From: Corylus avellana | Lineage: Eukaryota > Streptophyta > Magnoliopsida > Fagales > Betulaceae | Assembly (NCBI RefSeq): GCF_901000735.1 | Contig: NC_081547.1 | Span: 13,242,091-13,306,090, forward strand | Direction of reading: 5' to 3' | DNA length: 64,000 nucleotides | In this document: positions 43,477-56,501 of the stretch, piece after piece | Position numbering within the stretch: position 1 is the stretch's first letter | How the letters are laid out: every line of letters begins with the position of its first letter | Notes under the pieces: generated by a model | Database searches by the model: none | The model's input: only the letters and a program-made list of their open reading frames with translations | What the model was told of the DNA's origin: nothing | Program-made: the position numbers and the translations under genes

Positions 43477-43591
43477 NNNNNNNNNNNNNNNNNNNNNNNN
43501 NNNNNNNNNNNNNNNNNNNNNNNNNNNNNNNNNNNNNNNNNNNNNNNNNNNNNNNNNNNNNNNNNNNNNNNNNNNNNNNNNNNNNNNNNNN
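43477..43591. other. Assembly gap (115 N)
   Basis: 115 consecutive N. The odd size differs from the 100-N gap at 23218 and suggests an estimated gap length. The flanks do not look duplicated. Confidence 0.95.
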
Positions 43592-43774
43592 GGTGGCAAA
43601 CCTCACTAGGAGGTGGAGAAAGTTGCACATGTACATTCCAATATAGTGTGGATTATAGATTATTTTGGAAAGAAAATGTTATAATTATGAGAATAAAATC
43701 AGCATATTACCTAAACTTGAGAAATCAATGGGGCATCGATATGGTACTAGTGGATCTTTCATGAACATGCAAAT

Positions 43775-44279
43775 TAGGGTTAGTAATTTTAACACGACCT
43801 GCGAACCCGACATGAATACCACACGAAGTTACAGCGTTTGGGTCATAAACGGGTTAACCCGTATATGACCCGCTAATTTTTGTTTTAGGCGGGTCATTCC
43901 ACTTCACTTGCGGGTGGCCCGCCTCACCCTTTTTATTTTTTTTAAAAAAACCCTTAACAAAAAAAGGTTGCAAAGCTCACTCTCTCCCCCCTCCCTCCCT
44001 CTCTCTCTCTCTCTTTGTGTGCACACCGCACAGAAGATAGTGATGCTAGAGAGAGAGAGAAAAGAAAATAGTTTTTGGAGTTAAAAAAAATAAGGTAAAA
44101 GTAAAAAATATTATTTTAAACGGGTTGTGTCAGGTTACTCGGTAATTTGTCGTGTCGTGTTCGGGTTTTAAATTTTCACCTATTTATCTAAATAGGTCGT
44201 GTTTGGGTTGAGGCTAATTAGGTAGCGGGCCAACCAGGTCGTGTTTGGGTTGACTTGCCAACTCGTTTTGCCACTCCTA
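43775..44279. mobile_element. Non-autonomous hAT element, copy 2
   Basis: Same family as the element at 38851. It begins tagggttagtaatttt, has gcgaacccgacatgaat and cgggtcatt motifs, and ends gccactccta. Flanking 8-mers atgcaaat and gtgcaaac share six of eight bases, the differences being transitions. It contains a CT-rich stretch (about 43980-44015). Confidence 0.72.
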
Positions 44280-44362
44280 GTGCAAACTCTATTAAGAAGA
44301 GGTTAAGAGCCCGAATAAATCATATGAAGGAAAGTTATGACCAATATATATATTATATATAT

Positions 44363-44767
44363 GGGGTAACTTCACTTTAGCCTCTTAAATTACTACGCGA
44401 TTTGACAAGTTCTTTCCCCCCCCCAAAACTTCAAAACCTCTCAATTTGAAGTCTTAGACTTTTAATTGCAGTCAATTTGAACCTCTCCGTCAGATTTTAA
44501 ATGTTTAAGTGAGACAATGACGTTTATACCCCTAACTTTTTATAAAATTTCAAATTTAACCTTACTTCCAAATTTAAAAAAAAAAACTAAAATCAGGGAT
44601 ATTTTGGTCTTTTTAGGTATTTCTGTTAGAAGTTAATGGCTAAATCTGACGGATGGGTTCAAATTGACTGCAATTGAAAGTTCAAGGGTTTAAATTGAGA
44701 GGTTTTGAAGTTTGAGAGGGTTTGTCAAATCACATGGTAATTCAGGGCTCTAAAGTAAAGTTACCCC
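44363..44767. mobile_element. MITE with ~45 bp terminal inverted repeats
   Basis: The left end ggggtaacttcactttag and the right end, reversed, ggggtaactttactttag are near-identical. Pairing continues for about 45 bases to gatttgacaa and is followed by further mirrored blocks (gactgcaattgaaag near 44665). No ORF. TA-rich flanks prevent a clear call of the target duplication and hence the superfamily. Confidence 0.8.
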
Positions 44768-44799
44768 TATAATCTATATGTATTAGAGAAAAGTACATG

Positions 44800-45483
44800 T
44801 AACCTAAGGCTAAAAAGGCGGGCGGTTAATAATCGCTTGAGAAATGATAGAAACACAACTTTGGCCAAACTTTTCTCTTATGTAGTCATTTTTTCAAAAA
44901 ATAAAATAAAAATAATAAAAAAAAATTTATGAAGTAATAACATCCTATGCGGTCCTTTTTTTTATTTGTTATTGTTATTTATTTATTTTTTTCAGAATAA
45001 TGACCATTTTTCTAATGTTATTACTTTAGAATTTTTTTTTTGTTTATTATTATTTTTTAAGAAATGACCATATAAAATAAAATGGCCAAAGTTGTGTGTC
45101 TAAGTTGTCTCTATCATTCCTCTAATCGACTGCTAACCGTTAACCGCATATATATACACGAAACGATGTCCCTTTTGTGTTAAAAATTTTAAATATATAT
45201 AAAAATGTATAAAAATCTAGAAACGATGTTATATGTAGTATAATATTATCATATTACCATATAAACAACATCTTTTTTTTTTTTTAAAAAAAAAAAATTA
45301 AGTTTTATGAATTTTTTAAATTTTTTCTTTTAAAAAGCGGTTAGCGGTTATTAGAGTTACTAACTACTAACCACTAACCACAGGTTTACCATCTAAGTGG
45401 TTAGTAGAGGTGGTTAATGGATTTTACTAACTGCCTAGGTAGTTACGGTTAGCGGAACCGCTAACCGTAACCGCATTTTCTCC
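44800..45483. mobile_element. hAT-like element of the gcggttagc family, interrupted
   Basis: It shares ggcgggcggttaataa and taaccgtaaccgcattttc with the element at 36082-36513 and has the same gcggttagcggtta subterminal repeats. A separate palindromic MITE (44839-45122) is inserted near its left end. The outer limits are approximate. Confidence 0.45.
44839..45122. mobile_element. Palindromic MITE nested in a hAT-like element
   Basis: gagaaatgatagaaacacaa at the left mirrors ttgtctctatcattcctc at the right. The inner arms ctttggcca and tggccaaag also pair. Flanks taatcgctt and taatcgact share the first six bases, compatible with a 9 bp duplication of Mutator type. The interior is A/T-rich with no ORF. 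Confidence 0.68.
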
Positions 45484-46129
45484 CACAATTTAATCCTCTC
45501 AAACTACTACTCTATTATCAATATCCCCTTAAACTACCACTTTTGTCAATGTTTCCCCGAAACTACCAAAATATGTCAATGTTGCCCTCCTAATGGCCAA
45601 AATACCCTTCATAAAATAAAATAAAATAAATTCTGAAAATTAAAAAACAAAATTGGCGGACCGTGCTTCACCAAGGTGAACTCATGTTGTTTTGAAGTGC
45701 CTAGAGGCAATAGGCGAATCCATTCACGATCCGTAGGACCAACACCATTCGAAGTTGGGTGGGCCACCCGGCTATGATAGTCATGTTTGACTCGGTTACA
45801 CACTTTTGCTCCACTTAAGTTGTCTCCCCTCAGCGCACCCTAGCTCGAGGCCGCTTGCTTTTCCAACATAAGCTCCAAGGCTTCACACTAAGTCTTCACT
45901 GACATAATATGCGTGCTTAAGTAGGGTTAGGCAGAACCGTTGTTGCTTGATGGATAAGTGGCCAAATCCAATCACACAAAAGATGGGGAATCGGTCTTCG
46001 CCTTTAGCACCCCCAAAACTGGCCTTGACCAACCTGACAAGATTACTAGCAATTACCCCACTTTAACCAACTAGTGGCTAAATGGGAAACCGCCCCTCTA
46101 AGAATCATCAGAGTTAATGCTTATCTTCA

Positions 46130-49100
46130 TGAGATAAATATGTGAAGTCTATTAATCATTGCAGGGAAAAGTATAATCCTCGAATTGAAGACATGGAGCA
46201 ACTAACAGTAATATAAAGCAAACCTGATAACAACATCAAAGTCTTAAAGCAAAGTTTGTAGTAGCAACCATACCAGTCTTGGGTTTTAGAAATAGGATTC
46301 CTATAAGAGTAATAACCGTGTAAGTCTAACGGCTTAGTAAGTAAACCTCATGATAGAGTATGACATGAACCTATTATTATTAAGTAGAAATAAATGTGCA
46401 GTTTTGGTAAACATTTAAAAGAGGTGTTGTCTCCGTAATACACCGTAAAGGTATTGTTTGGTTAATAAAAGAGTGTTGTACTCCCAGCAGCAATTGACTA
46501 AGTATTTTAATGTAGAAAAATAATGCTTATAACTTATAACTATTATATATGGTCTACTCGAGATATTACTCATTCTCAGTAGGGTTAGCATTGTCCCGAG
46601 GGACTTGTAATACAATGCCGGTGAGTCAACCATTGTACTCTACCTTTCATAACACTAGTAGCCTAATCGAGTCAGACCTTGGGTGGCCCACGCTACTAAT
46701 AATGTATGTCATGTAGTGGCCATCGCGTTAAGGCTGCGCCGGTCACGAAATAACCATTGGATCCAAGGCCCATATACCACATCCATACCGTTTAACCATT
46801 GAATCAAGTCTATATAGTAATCGCATGGCCATTATACTGCACGTACTGGTGTATCATGCCATATAATGCATCTTATCAACCAGTTATTAAAGCAGTTACC
46901 AAGTTGTACAAAAATATAGGCATGCTCATATCATACGCGTGCTCAGTCAACTGACATATCGCACGTTTTTAAGGAAAGTGGTCTTAAGTGTTTACTTACC
47001 TCATTTGCTTGCTCGAGTCCTATGACACCACGAATCTCTACTATGACAAAACATGACTCATCATTATAAGCAGTACTAGAGAAATCTACGAGGTTCCATC
47101 TAACAAAAAGGGCTACTAAAACCTTTGTACCACATATTTGGGGCTAAGGGGCGTGTGACCTGCTTTCTGGGAAAGCGAGCGTTCGGCTAAAAGGTTAAGT
47201 GTAGTGACCCAAATAATCAATTAGGCTTAAGACAACTTAATTAAAAGTTTAATTAGGTTTTGGGTCACTATGGACACCTGGAGGGGCATTTTTGAAATTT
47301 TTGTAAATTGGAGCTACAGTAGACGAACGCTCATGTGGCGGACAACACATGAGTGCTCGCTTGGCAACCATACACGAACACTCGTGTGGGGACCAGGTTG
47401 AGTGCTCGTCTCTGGTTTTTATCCGCGGGTGTCACTTGCCACCTAACCCCTCTAAGCAACAGTACACGAGCGCTCGCTCCCTGTAGTATCATGCGCGCTC
47501 GCCCCTTTTCCTGTTATTCACCATTTTGCCCTCAGACTCATCCCCTATAAATACGACTCAACCCCATTCGATTTCTTCCACCCCAGAAGCTTAGGGAAAC
47601 CTTGTCATTTTGGTTTTGTGAGAGGAATGAGATTTTGTGAGTGTTTGGTGGAGTCACTTGGAGGTCTTGCTCGATTGAGGTAATCCTTACCATTTTCCTT
47701 GAGTTTCGTTCTAATAGCTTAGTTGTTGTAAGCTTTATAGTTGGTTACCGTTTCCTCTTGCTTAGATTTAATGTTACTATTTAAGAAACATTGTTATGCT
47801 TAGAATAGTGTTAGAAAGCATTTTAATAGCATAAGAGACCGTTAGAAAGCTCGGGAATTAAGTGGGTCAAATAAAGTTTCCACCTGAACCTCACTGGACG
47901 AATGCTTGTCCCTAGGTCGAGCGCTCGCCTAGGGACGTTTAGTAGATGGCCAGTTTGGCCAAGCACCCAACGCCCCTGTTTTCAAGCTAGGGTTTGTTTT
48001 TAGCAAACTTAGGACTAATGGAACGATTTTCCACAGATTTGGAGAACCTGAACTTCTTGGAGAATTACTCAGAGACTTTAATCGACCCAGGTGAGTTTTA
48101 ACTCACATAATGCTCACCATATATTTTCCCACATTTGCATGTCTATTTTGTGTACCAAAACATGCATATTTGCAAGTCTCATGGAAACATATATTCTGCT
48201 GCACATGAACTCTAGCATTTGTGAAAAATGTTGTACTTAACATGTTAACGAAAGTGAGACTTGTAAAAGCATGCATGTAAAATACAGACAACATAAATTG
48301 CATTGTATGACATGGTACACCGGTACGTGTGGGATTAAGGCCATGAGCTTACTATACATGTTTACTTTATGGTCAAATGTGTGTGTTGTTATATGGGCCT
48401 TGGATCCAATGGTTGTTTTGTGACTGGCGCTACCTTAAAGGGCGGTCACTACAGGACGTACATCATTAGTGGTGTGGGCCACCCGAGGTCAGACTCGGTC
48501 GTGCCATTAGTGTTATGGATGGTAGTGTACAATATCCGGGGCACTGGTGTTGTATTAAAGGTTCCTCGAGACAGCGCCAACCCTGCTGAGAAGGGGTAAT
48601 ATCTCGGGTAGACTATATTGTTGAACTATCACTGTTACTCATGATTATAAGCATGTATCATATATCTATATCGTACCTATGGAAAACCGGCATGATTAAA
48701 CTGTTTCATACTTTATCAAATAGAGTTCATCACTAAATTGGCCTGGGTATTATGTGCGTTAACATTCACTAAGTCTTTAGACTTACCCCCTTCGTTTTTA
48801 TGTTTTCCCCCTCATTACGCATAATTGCACGGTTTAGCTAGTCTAGATGAGGTTGCCTTCGGATCCGACATGGGTGATTGCACAGGATCTGACCCGAGTC
48901 ATTTTTGAGGATATGAACTTAGCCTGGTTGAAGTCCATGAGGATGATGAAGGAACTACCCAAGCAGATATGGTGGAAATTATTATTTCTCTAGCCCTACT
49001 TAAGCTTAGGATGTGACCTATTGATCTTTTGTAAGACAATTATCATTTGGGAATGTAATATTTTGTTCTGATGATGGTCTGATGACTGATACATTTGTTG

Positions 49101-50115
49101 ACTTATCTTTAGGATATGAGGTATTATGTTTACTCTGGTGCATGAATGTATGGTTGTTCTATCATTATTCTCCTTCCCTATAGTTTAGAAGTCTTCCATT
49201 GAATTCTCTCATTTATGAGAGGTTATGATCCCTGAGTCTTATCCCGTGAAGGATAGGGCTGGGAGACGAACCATAGGGTCAATTACAAGTCAATTGATTT
49301 TTCCATCAAGGTCGTTACATTAAGGCTCAGACTCTCAAAATGTGTTTTAGGTTCCTATCTAGAACTATGGGTTGATACATCTCTTCCTAGGCTGATACTG
49401 GACACATGTATCATAAGAAAACACAACACAAAGAATAAAAAAGGTGTTTAAAGCCTTTTCAAAACATTTCTTCCTCTTTTTTTGAAATAGGCACTTAACC
49501 TTAACAAGGCATCTTTAGAATTTGAAATACTTATGAAAACAGTAAGAACCATATGAAGGTCCTGTAAATGGACAAGGGGTTACCTTAGAAGATTGCAAAC
49601 TCCTCCAAATCTCCTCCTTCTTTCTCAAGATCACTCCTTACACTAGGTTTTAGGGTTTCTTTGGTGTAGGAGATAGCTAAAGGTTGAATGGGGGCTTTAT
49701 ATAAGGCTTGGGGCTTGCCATTGTCTGGAAAATTGGATAATGGGTTAAAAATGCTTTTCAGAGTTGGCAGCAAGTGCTCGGGTACTATTGAGCGAGTGCT
49801 CGAGACTATTCACACAATGAGTAAAAAGGTTCAGGCGTACGATAGAGTTTTGCCCAATGGGTAATAGACTGTTAAGCGAGGACTCATGTGGTCCCTGTGC
49901 GAGCGCTCGCACCTAGGCCAAGAGCAAGTGCTCATGTGGTCCCAGGGCAAGTGTTCGGCCAGTAAGGGTGTTTTGGAGTTTTTGCTTCTAAAAGTCTCAA
50001 GGGGTTTGGGTTATTTGAAGAAGGTTTAGGTCTCTTGTTTGTTTTAAGGAAACATTAACCGCTTAAATAAGAAATCTTTAACCTTTTAAAACGGGTGTTT
50101 TGTCGAGGTATTACA
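46130..50115 (-). mobile_element. Old gypsy-type LTR (minus), split by a solo LTR
   Basis: 46130-47194 and 49325-50115 together read as one minus-strand LTR related to the others in the window. They share the block cctgtaatacaa...ggcccacgctactaatgatgt in diverged form. The 5' end is tgtaatacc at 50115, and a TATA-like tatataaag lies near 49700 on the minus strand. The left end could be further out (45660-46130 is unassigned). No internal genes follow, so it is either a solo LTR or a fragment. Confidence 0.6.
47200..49319 (+). mobile_element. Solo LTR 'A' (gypsy type), 2,120 bp
   Basis: It starts tgtagtgaccc, ends gtcgttaca, and is flanked by the perfect 5 bp duplication ttaag (47195-47199 and 49320-49324). 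A TATA box tataaata sits at 47546-47553. Upstream of it (47320-47510) is a cluster of gagcgctc-like palindromes. There are no internal genes, so it is a product of LTR-LTR recombination. It lies inside the older minus-strand LTR. Confidence 0.9.
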
Positions 50116-50660
50116 TCACCACTCATGGAGAAGGCGTTTTTGGACTTTCTTGAAATATACGCACATGCCTAAGTTCAACTTTAGGTGTAGAGGCAGATTT
50201 TCTATGAATATCAAGAGTTGCACTAGTAAGGTGCCTTGTTTTGGAATAACTCTGTTCTGATGAGAGCAAGGGGAAGAAGGGGTGCCTCCTCACAAAGGAG
50301 GTCGCAATCAAGAATAAACATGTTGTGTTAGGTGATTGGAATCGTCTGAGGTTAGTTGATTAGGATGATGATCGGCAAAAGATGCTGGGCAAATCTACTG
50401 GCATGAAGAGTGAGGCTGATCCATAACATCAACTACTAAAGAATGAAGCTCAATTTGATGAATAGGAGAATGCTGCAATACATCTCCATCATAGTCCTTT
50501 CGTATTTATTATTGCTTTCATTGATGCTCTTCTAGTGGATATTGATGGCATTTGTGGACTAATTTCTAGATCTCTACTTTACGGAAACAATATTATTTAT
50601 GGTACCATCATTCCTACTTCTACAGCTATAGGTTTGGACATTTACTTGATGTGGGAAGCT
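50116..50660. other. Unassigned segment between two LTRs
   Basis: I cannot identify this stretch. It has no ORF above about 60 codons and no recognisable terminal repeats. It may be the remains of a retroelement internal region or host DNA between insertions. Confidence 0.3.
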
Positions 50661-51469
50661 ATGACGACCCCAATGGAAAATCAATTAACTGGTAATTGAC
50701 CCCATGGTTCATCTCCCAGCCCTATTCCTCATGGGATAGAACTCAGGAATCTTAACCTCTCCTATACGAGAGAATTCAGTGGAAGACTTTGTTACTCTAG
50801 GGAAAAGGAAAATAGTAACTAATACAACCACAAATTCATACACCAGAATAATAATAACACCTTATAATATAAATAAGTTAACAAAATGTATCGGTCAACA
50901 GACCATCATCAAAATAAGCATATTACAGATCCATATTATAATTGTCTTGCAATAAGATAAAATATCAAATCCTAAGCTTGAGTATTGCTAGCGAGATGAC
51001 AATCTCTATCATGTCTGCCTGTGTAGTTCCTTCATCATCCCCTATCGATTTCAGCCATACTGGGTCCAGGTCTTCAAGCATAGCCTTAATCAAATCTTGC
51101 ACCACCACATAGGTCCGGTCCATAGGCATCCTCCTCTAGACTAGCTAGACAGTGAAATTGTATACAATGGAGGGGGAAGAAATAAAAATAAAGGGGGTAA
51201 GTCCAAGGACTCAGTGAAGATTAATGTACATAATACCCATGCCATTTTTGTGATGAACTCCGTTTGGTCAAGAATGCAACAGTTTAGTCATGATAGTTAT
51301 CCAAGGATGCGATATAGATATAGTACATGCTTATAATCATGAGTAACAGTGATAGTTCAACAGTATGGTCTACTCGAGATATTATTTCTTCTGAGCAGGA
51401 TTGGCGTTGTCTCGAGGGACCTGTAATACAATACCAATGCCCCAAATATTGTCCGCTATCGTCCATAAC
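50661..51469 (-). mobile_element. Outer gypsy LTR 'B', left part
   Basis: This is the minus-strand 3' end of an LTR (near tgacgacccc, close to the usual tgtaacgacccc) with the family blocks ccatggttcatctcccagcc and cctgtaatacaataccaatg. It is cut at 51469, where another element begins. The sequence resumes at 63778 with the expected continuation (actagtagcccgactgagtcc), so a 12.3 kb element was inserted into it. Confidence 0.8.
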
Positions 51470-53491
51470 TACAACGCCGCAAAAATTAATTAATTGGTAA
51501 TTAATTTCATGGTTCGTTTCCAAGTCTTATCCCTCGCGGAACAAGACTCAGGGACCTCTACTCCTTGAAAAGAAAGGATACTAAATAGCAGAAACAAAAA
51601 GATTATATAAACATTAATCATCACAACCAGAGCATCTACCAAGGATCATCAAAGTAGCTGAAATACTATACATATCATCTTTACAAGAGATTCATGCTAT
51701 ACCTTAATATGCAGACATGCATAAAAGCTCGAAGTCTACAACATAACACAACGTACTAATTACCATGAGTACCCGCTTAAGCTCACAATAAGTCCTCAAC
51801 CATCTCCCGGGTCGAATCCTCCACAATAACTAGAAGCTTCGCGGTATCCATCTTCTGCCAAACTTTCTATAACAGCATAGTGGTACATATGGAGAAAAAA
51901 GGGAAATAATACAAGGGTAAGTCCGACGACTTAGTGAGTATAAATGCACATGACGTAGCCATCATTAAATGGTGAACTCAATTGTTTATAAAGCACATGC
52001 AACATTATGAGATGACAGTTTATCATGATGTTCGTCCTATAGTGACCATCAATTAGTGAATGGTTGCACCTGGTCATGAAACCATTGGATCCAAAGCCCA
52101 CACACACACACATTTGACTATAAAGTTAACATGTATAGTAAGCCCATAGCCATTATCCCGCACGTACGGGTGTACCATGTTATACGATGCAATTAATCTT
52201 ATTAGTCTTTTACATGCATAGTTTTACAAGCCTCTTTATTATCTTATTAATCAACTCACGTTTTCACAAAAGAGAGTTTACAGTAGTTTCAAAATGTATT
52301 TCATGAGAGTTGAAAAATATGCATATTTGATATATATAAAATAAACGTGCAATGCGGGAAAAGTAACAACAAGCATTCATGTGAGTTTGTACTCACCCGG
52401 GTCGTAAGGTTCCTCCATAAAACTCCCTTGATGCTCCACAACCTTGAATACTGAGAAAAGACTTATCATAAGTTCTAAATCCAACTAAAACGAACATAGA
52501 CTATGAAAACAGAGGCCATTAGACGACTGGCCAAAGTGGCATTCCCTAGAATACTTTTGATCGTACGTCCGGGTCCATGGCGATATGTTTTCCCAAAAGG
52601 TTCAGGTAGAACCTCATTTTGTTCAACCGTCCTTCTATCCTCCCAAACTGGTTTTAAAGCTACCAAAAGAATTCGGAGGACCTCCTATCTCAAAACAACA
52701 CCTCCATGCAAAAGGAAATATGCCTAACAAGAATTAAACGCTAACCCATGCTTAAACCAAGATTAAGGGCAACAACATAACTAGAAGCTCAAAACTACCA
52801 ACTAAGCTAACTATGAAAAGCACTTAAAGAATATAACGACTAAGGAAAAAGCTTAGCTTAGAAGATTACCTCCTTGAAGCCAAAAACCTCCAAGAATCAC
52901 CTATCATTCTCCAAGACTCACAAAAACTCACAAGAACACACTCACAGGATTTCAGAGAGCCTAGGGGCGAGAATGAGGCTTAAACATTGAGGGTAGGGGG
53001 TATTTATAGGTGAGAAAAAGCAGAGGGCGCTACCAACTATTTTAAAAAGTAGCGGACGTCCAGTACTATTGGAGCGTACGTCTGGTACTATTTACTCTGC
53101 GGTCCAAAGGCTGCATTGTATGTATGGGCATTGACCAGTGGTCAAAGAAAAAGTAGAGTATGTCCCGTACTATTGGGGTGTACGTCCGTGTACTATTTGT
53201 AGAGTTCAGAGTACTATTGGAAAAGTATGTCCGGTGGTCCCCCAGTGTATGTCCTCACTTAAAGATAAGAGCGTACGTCCTCACTTAAAGACAAGAGCGT
53301 ACGTATGGTGGTCCCCCAGCGTACATCCTTACTTAAAGACAAGAGCGTATGTAAGTTGGTCCCCCTACATACGTCCGGTCAGAAAGTCTAAAATTTCAAA
53401 CAGGCCATTCCAGCTGTCCCTAGTGACCCAAAGTCTAAATTAACCCTCTAACTAAGCTACCTAAGTTTAGTTAATTATTTGGGTCACTGCA
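51470..53491 (-). repeat. 3' LTR of the gypsy element (2,022 bp)
   Basis: On the minus strand it starts tgcagtgaccc (53491) after the purine-rich tract aagtaggggagaa, and ends at 51470. A minus-strand TATA box lies at 53008-53001. Upstream of it (53020-53400) are repeats of a unit around cgtacgtcctcacttaaaga, with many cgtacg palindromes. Confidence 0.85.
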
Positions 53492-54199
53492 TTCTCCCCT
53501 ACTTATAAACATTTCATTCTCGAAATTTTGTAGCCCCAAAACACAAGAAGATACAGTAACATCACCTTAATGTTCGTAGTTTTATAAGGTTTGTGCCTAG
53601 TCCATCATTGGAAAAATCTTATCTCATCCTTTCTTCTGGCACTGAGCCCCTTCGTCCATAAAAAGTGATCCACGTCAGCATCCTCAAAAGTTTTAACAAA
53701 TCCACTTGTAAGTCACCAAGGGTGTCGTAGTTGATCTTACCCACACTATATCAATCATCGTCAAACTCGACAGATCCTAAATTCATCAAAACAAGTAGTT
53801 CCATATGGAGTCAAATTCGTGGGCATCTTTGACATGATGCCATATTTCCTAACCAAAAGCAAACTTATCTTAATCAACTACTCTTAGACAATCCCAATAT
53901 AACGGTTACCTATAATCGTAACAAATAGGCATACAATCTAAGACAAAAGAAATTAACCGTACGAATAAAATCCTTGAACCTCAATGTAAAACATGAAAGA
54001 CATCGTGCTTAGTGTTTCCTACACTGTACCAGTCCTCGTCAATCTCAACACCCAAGTTGAGTGATTCCACATACAGTCTGGATTGGTGGGTACCTATGCC
54101 GTAACCCTATAGAGGAAAACAAACTCTTTCTTACTCGACTATCCCTTTAACCAAAACAGGAATCGGTATACTGTCCAAGTACAATCTTGAGAAAAAGAG

Positions 54200-55308
54200 T
54201 CATAACCAGTCGAGTCTTAAACAAATGCGGATAATGGTTCCGAATGTCCTACTCCACTTCTCACCATGATTATGCCACAATACCTTGACGATGGGAATCG
54301 TCTTTGTATGTAGTACTTGTTCCTTCCTATCCATGATCTTCACCGGCTCCTTGGTATACATCAATTCTTCCCGAATCCTCAAAGGTTCGTACTTCACCAC
54401 TAAATCTAGATTAGTGATGTACTTCCTTAATACCGAGACATGAAAAACATCATGTGTTCTCACCAAGTTTGGGGGTAAGGCAACCATGTATGCCAATTTT
54501 CCCTTCCTTTCCAAATCGCATCACTCCCCCCATCGATGATATCTTAAGGAACACATGATCTCCTACTTCGAATTCCAAAGGTCGTCTCCGATTATCGGCG
54601 TAGCTCTTCTACTGACTCTAGGATGCACTCATCCTTTGTTTGATAGTAAGCACTATGTCACGAGTATCTTGAATCATTTCAGGCCCCAACATTTTTCTTT
54701 CTCCAACGTTGTCCAAATACAAGGGCAACTGACACTTATGTCCATAAAGTGCTTTGTAAGGCGGCATTCCAATAGTTGCCTATAGCTAATATTGTCGGTG
54801 AACTCGATCAAATGTAGGTACTAAATCCAACTACCTTTGAAGTCCAGCATGCAAGCCGTGATATGTCCTCCAGGATTTGGTTAGTCCACTCTGACTGAGC
54901 ATCCGTCTGTGGGTGGAAAGCATTACTAAACTTCAATTTTGTCCTCTTTTTGTCCTTGTACATCTTGGTACTTTCGTGATGTATAGTACACAGAGAAGGG
55001 CGAGCCTTGCTCATGATATCATTTCTTAGTCATTCATCCTCTGACACACACTTGTTTGAAATGGGTGAGCAACTCGTCATCCTTAAGGCAAAACCCTTGT
55101 GCCTTAGCAACAACTTAATCTTGGTGCACTCAGAGTCCTCCAACCGAGCGGCCTTAATCCTAGCAAGCAATTTTGATTCAACCACCGGGTTAGACAAGTG
55201 TGTAGGCGCACCCTCATCTACCACTTCTACTCCCATCCTAGCGAATTCCATAACCAATTGGGGTTGGGAAATTCCAAGAGCGGCAAGCTCTACCGTCGAC
55301 TTCCTACT
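54200..55308 (-). pseudogene. Gypsy integrase remnant
   Basis: Minus-strand frames hold the start of the integrase region or its linker (55030-55404, part in the inserted LTR: STVELAALGISQPQLVMEF, LEDSECTKIK). The core end follows (54808-55014: FSNAFHPQTDAQSEWTNQ) and then the C-terminal part (54200-54514: GKLAYMVALPPNLVRTHDVF, HVSVLRKYI, RKEQVLHTKTIPIVKVLW). The catalytic D,D-35-E part is mostly gone or out of frame. Stops and frameshifts separate the pieces. Confidence 0.82.
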
Positions 55309-56496
55309 TGATGTACAAATTAATTGTACTCGTAAGCGCACAAGTTGTGTGCAGTAAAGTGTGTGCAAGTGCGAGGTCGAATCCATAGGGAGACGTGTTT
55401 GCAAGAATCAATTTTCTAGTTTAACCTAATTCTATCTTAACCTAGTTCCAATTTTTGTAACTGTGTCGTGCAAAATCATAAACTAAAACTAAACAAATTA
55501 AAAATAAGTAATGGTAAATTACTAAGGTTTTTGAATCCCCCTCGTCAAATCAAACAACATATCTTGCATTTTATGCATACAATATTCAATCCAAATATAC
55601 TGTTCAAAAGTTGTAAACATGCAAATTAAATCATTCGATGAATTCATCCGTTCAAAGAACTACAACGAATATTTAATTGAGATCAAATCATCCTCTGTAT
55701 CCGTAGATCACAATGGATATTAGTTTCAATCCAATCATTCGATGTACCCCCGGACGAAACACAACGAATATTAAATTGAACATGAGTATACTACCAACAT
55801 TTAATCAATTAAACTTAATTAAACTGTTGAATTGGCTTTTGAACGACTTTCATAATATAATCTCATTGTATGTATAAAATGACAAGACATGTATGTTTAT
55901 CAATGACGAGGCTTCATCTTCAACCTTAGTTGAAGGTTTTAGCCACTCATGATAACAAAAACAACAAAAAATTGAATTGACATCATGAGAAAAATAAAAC
56001 TTACAATGAAAAACGAAGCGCAAGCTTCCGCACGACAAAACGTCGTATTTTAGCTTAAAACGGCGCCTCCCAATGTGTGTTTACAAGAGAAAAACATTGT
56101 ATATAAACAATAAAAACTAGGGTTCAGCGCTGCCAAGTCAGCATGAGTGCGCTCGATCGCACCCAAGGTGCGCTCGAGCGCACTCGGATTTTTTTCAAGG
56201 CTCCTGCGGCGCAGCAATTAAGCGATGCATGCTAGGGCTAACATGGTCGTGCGCTCGAGTGTGCCATTCTTGCGCTCGAGCGCAGTTGCGCTCGATAGTC
56301 TCTCTGTGCGCTCGATCGCACTTCCAAAAATCTCCAATTATTTTGCTTATTTCCACCCTCAAACCGCAGTTTTCTCTTAATGACCTGTAACACACCAAAA
56401 CACCAAAACTAACAAAAAATATCATAAATTAACACAGCTAAGAGCTTAACAAACATAAGTAAAGGGGCCGAAATATACAATATTTGGCTCTCATCA
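55309..56496 (-). mobile_element. Solo LTR of a second family ('tgatg' type)
   Basis: On the minus strand it begins tgatgagagccaaatattg and ends tttgtacatca. It is flanked by the perfect 5 bp duplication ctact (55304-55308 and 56497-56501). It interrupts the gypsy element between integrase and RNase H. It contains palindromic gcgctcgagcgca motifs at 56150-56320. Relatives are at 58367 and at the window end. Confidence 0.9.
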
Positions 56497-56501
56497 CTAC
56501 T

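Noticed and set aside
42693..43646. Long frames across the 115-N gap on both strands
   Set aside because: The apparent length comes from reading through N. The translated parts are low complexity and open on both strands because of GC-rich composition.
51284..52113. Minus-strand short ORFs in the LTRs (for example 51284-51523)
   Set aside because: They lie within non-coding LTR sequence, are not conserved in frame between LTR copies, and have no domain.
53030..53400. Possible satellite or CRISPR-like array from the repeated cgtacgtcc units
   Set aside because: Spacing is irregular, the repeats lie in both LTRs of a eukaryotic retrotransposon, and there are no unique spacers. It is LTR sequence.
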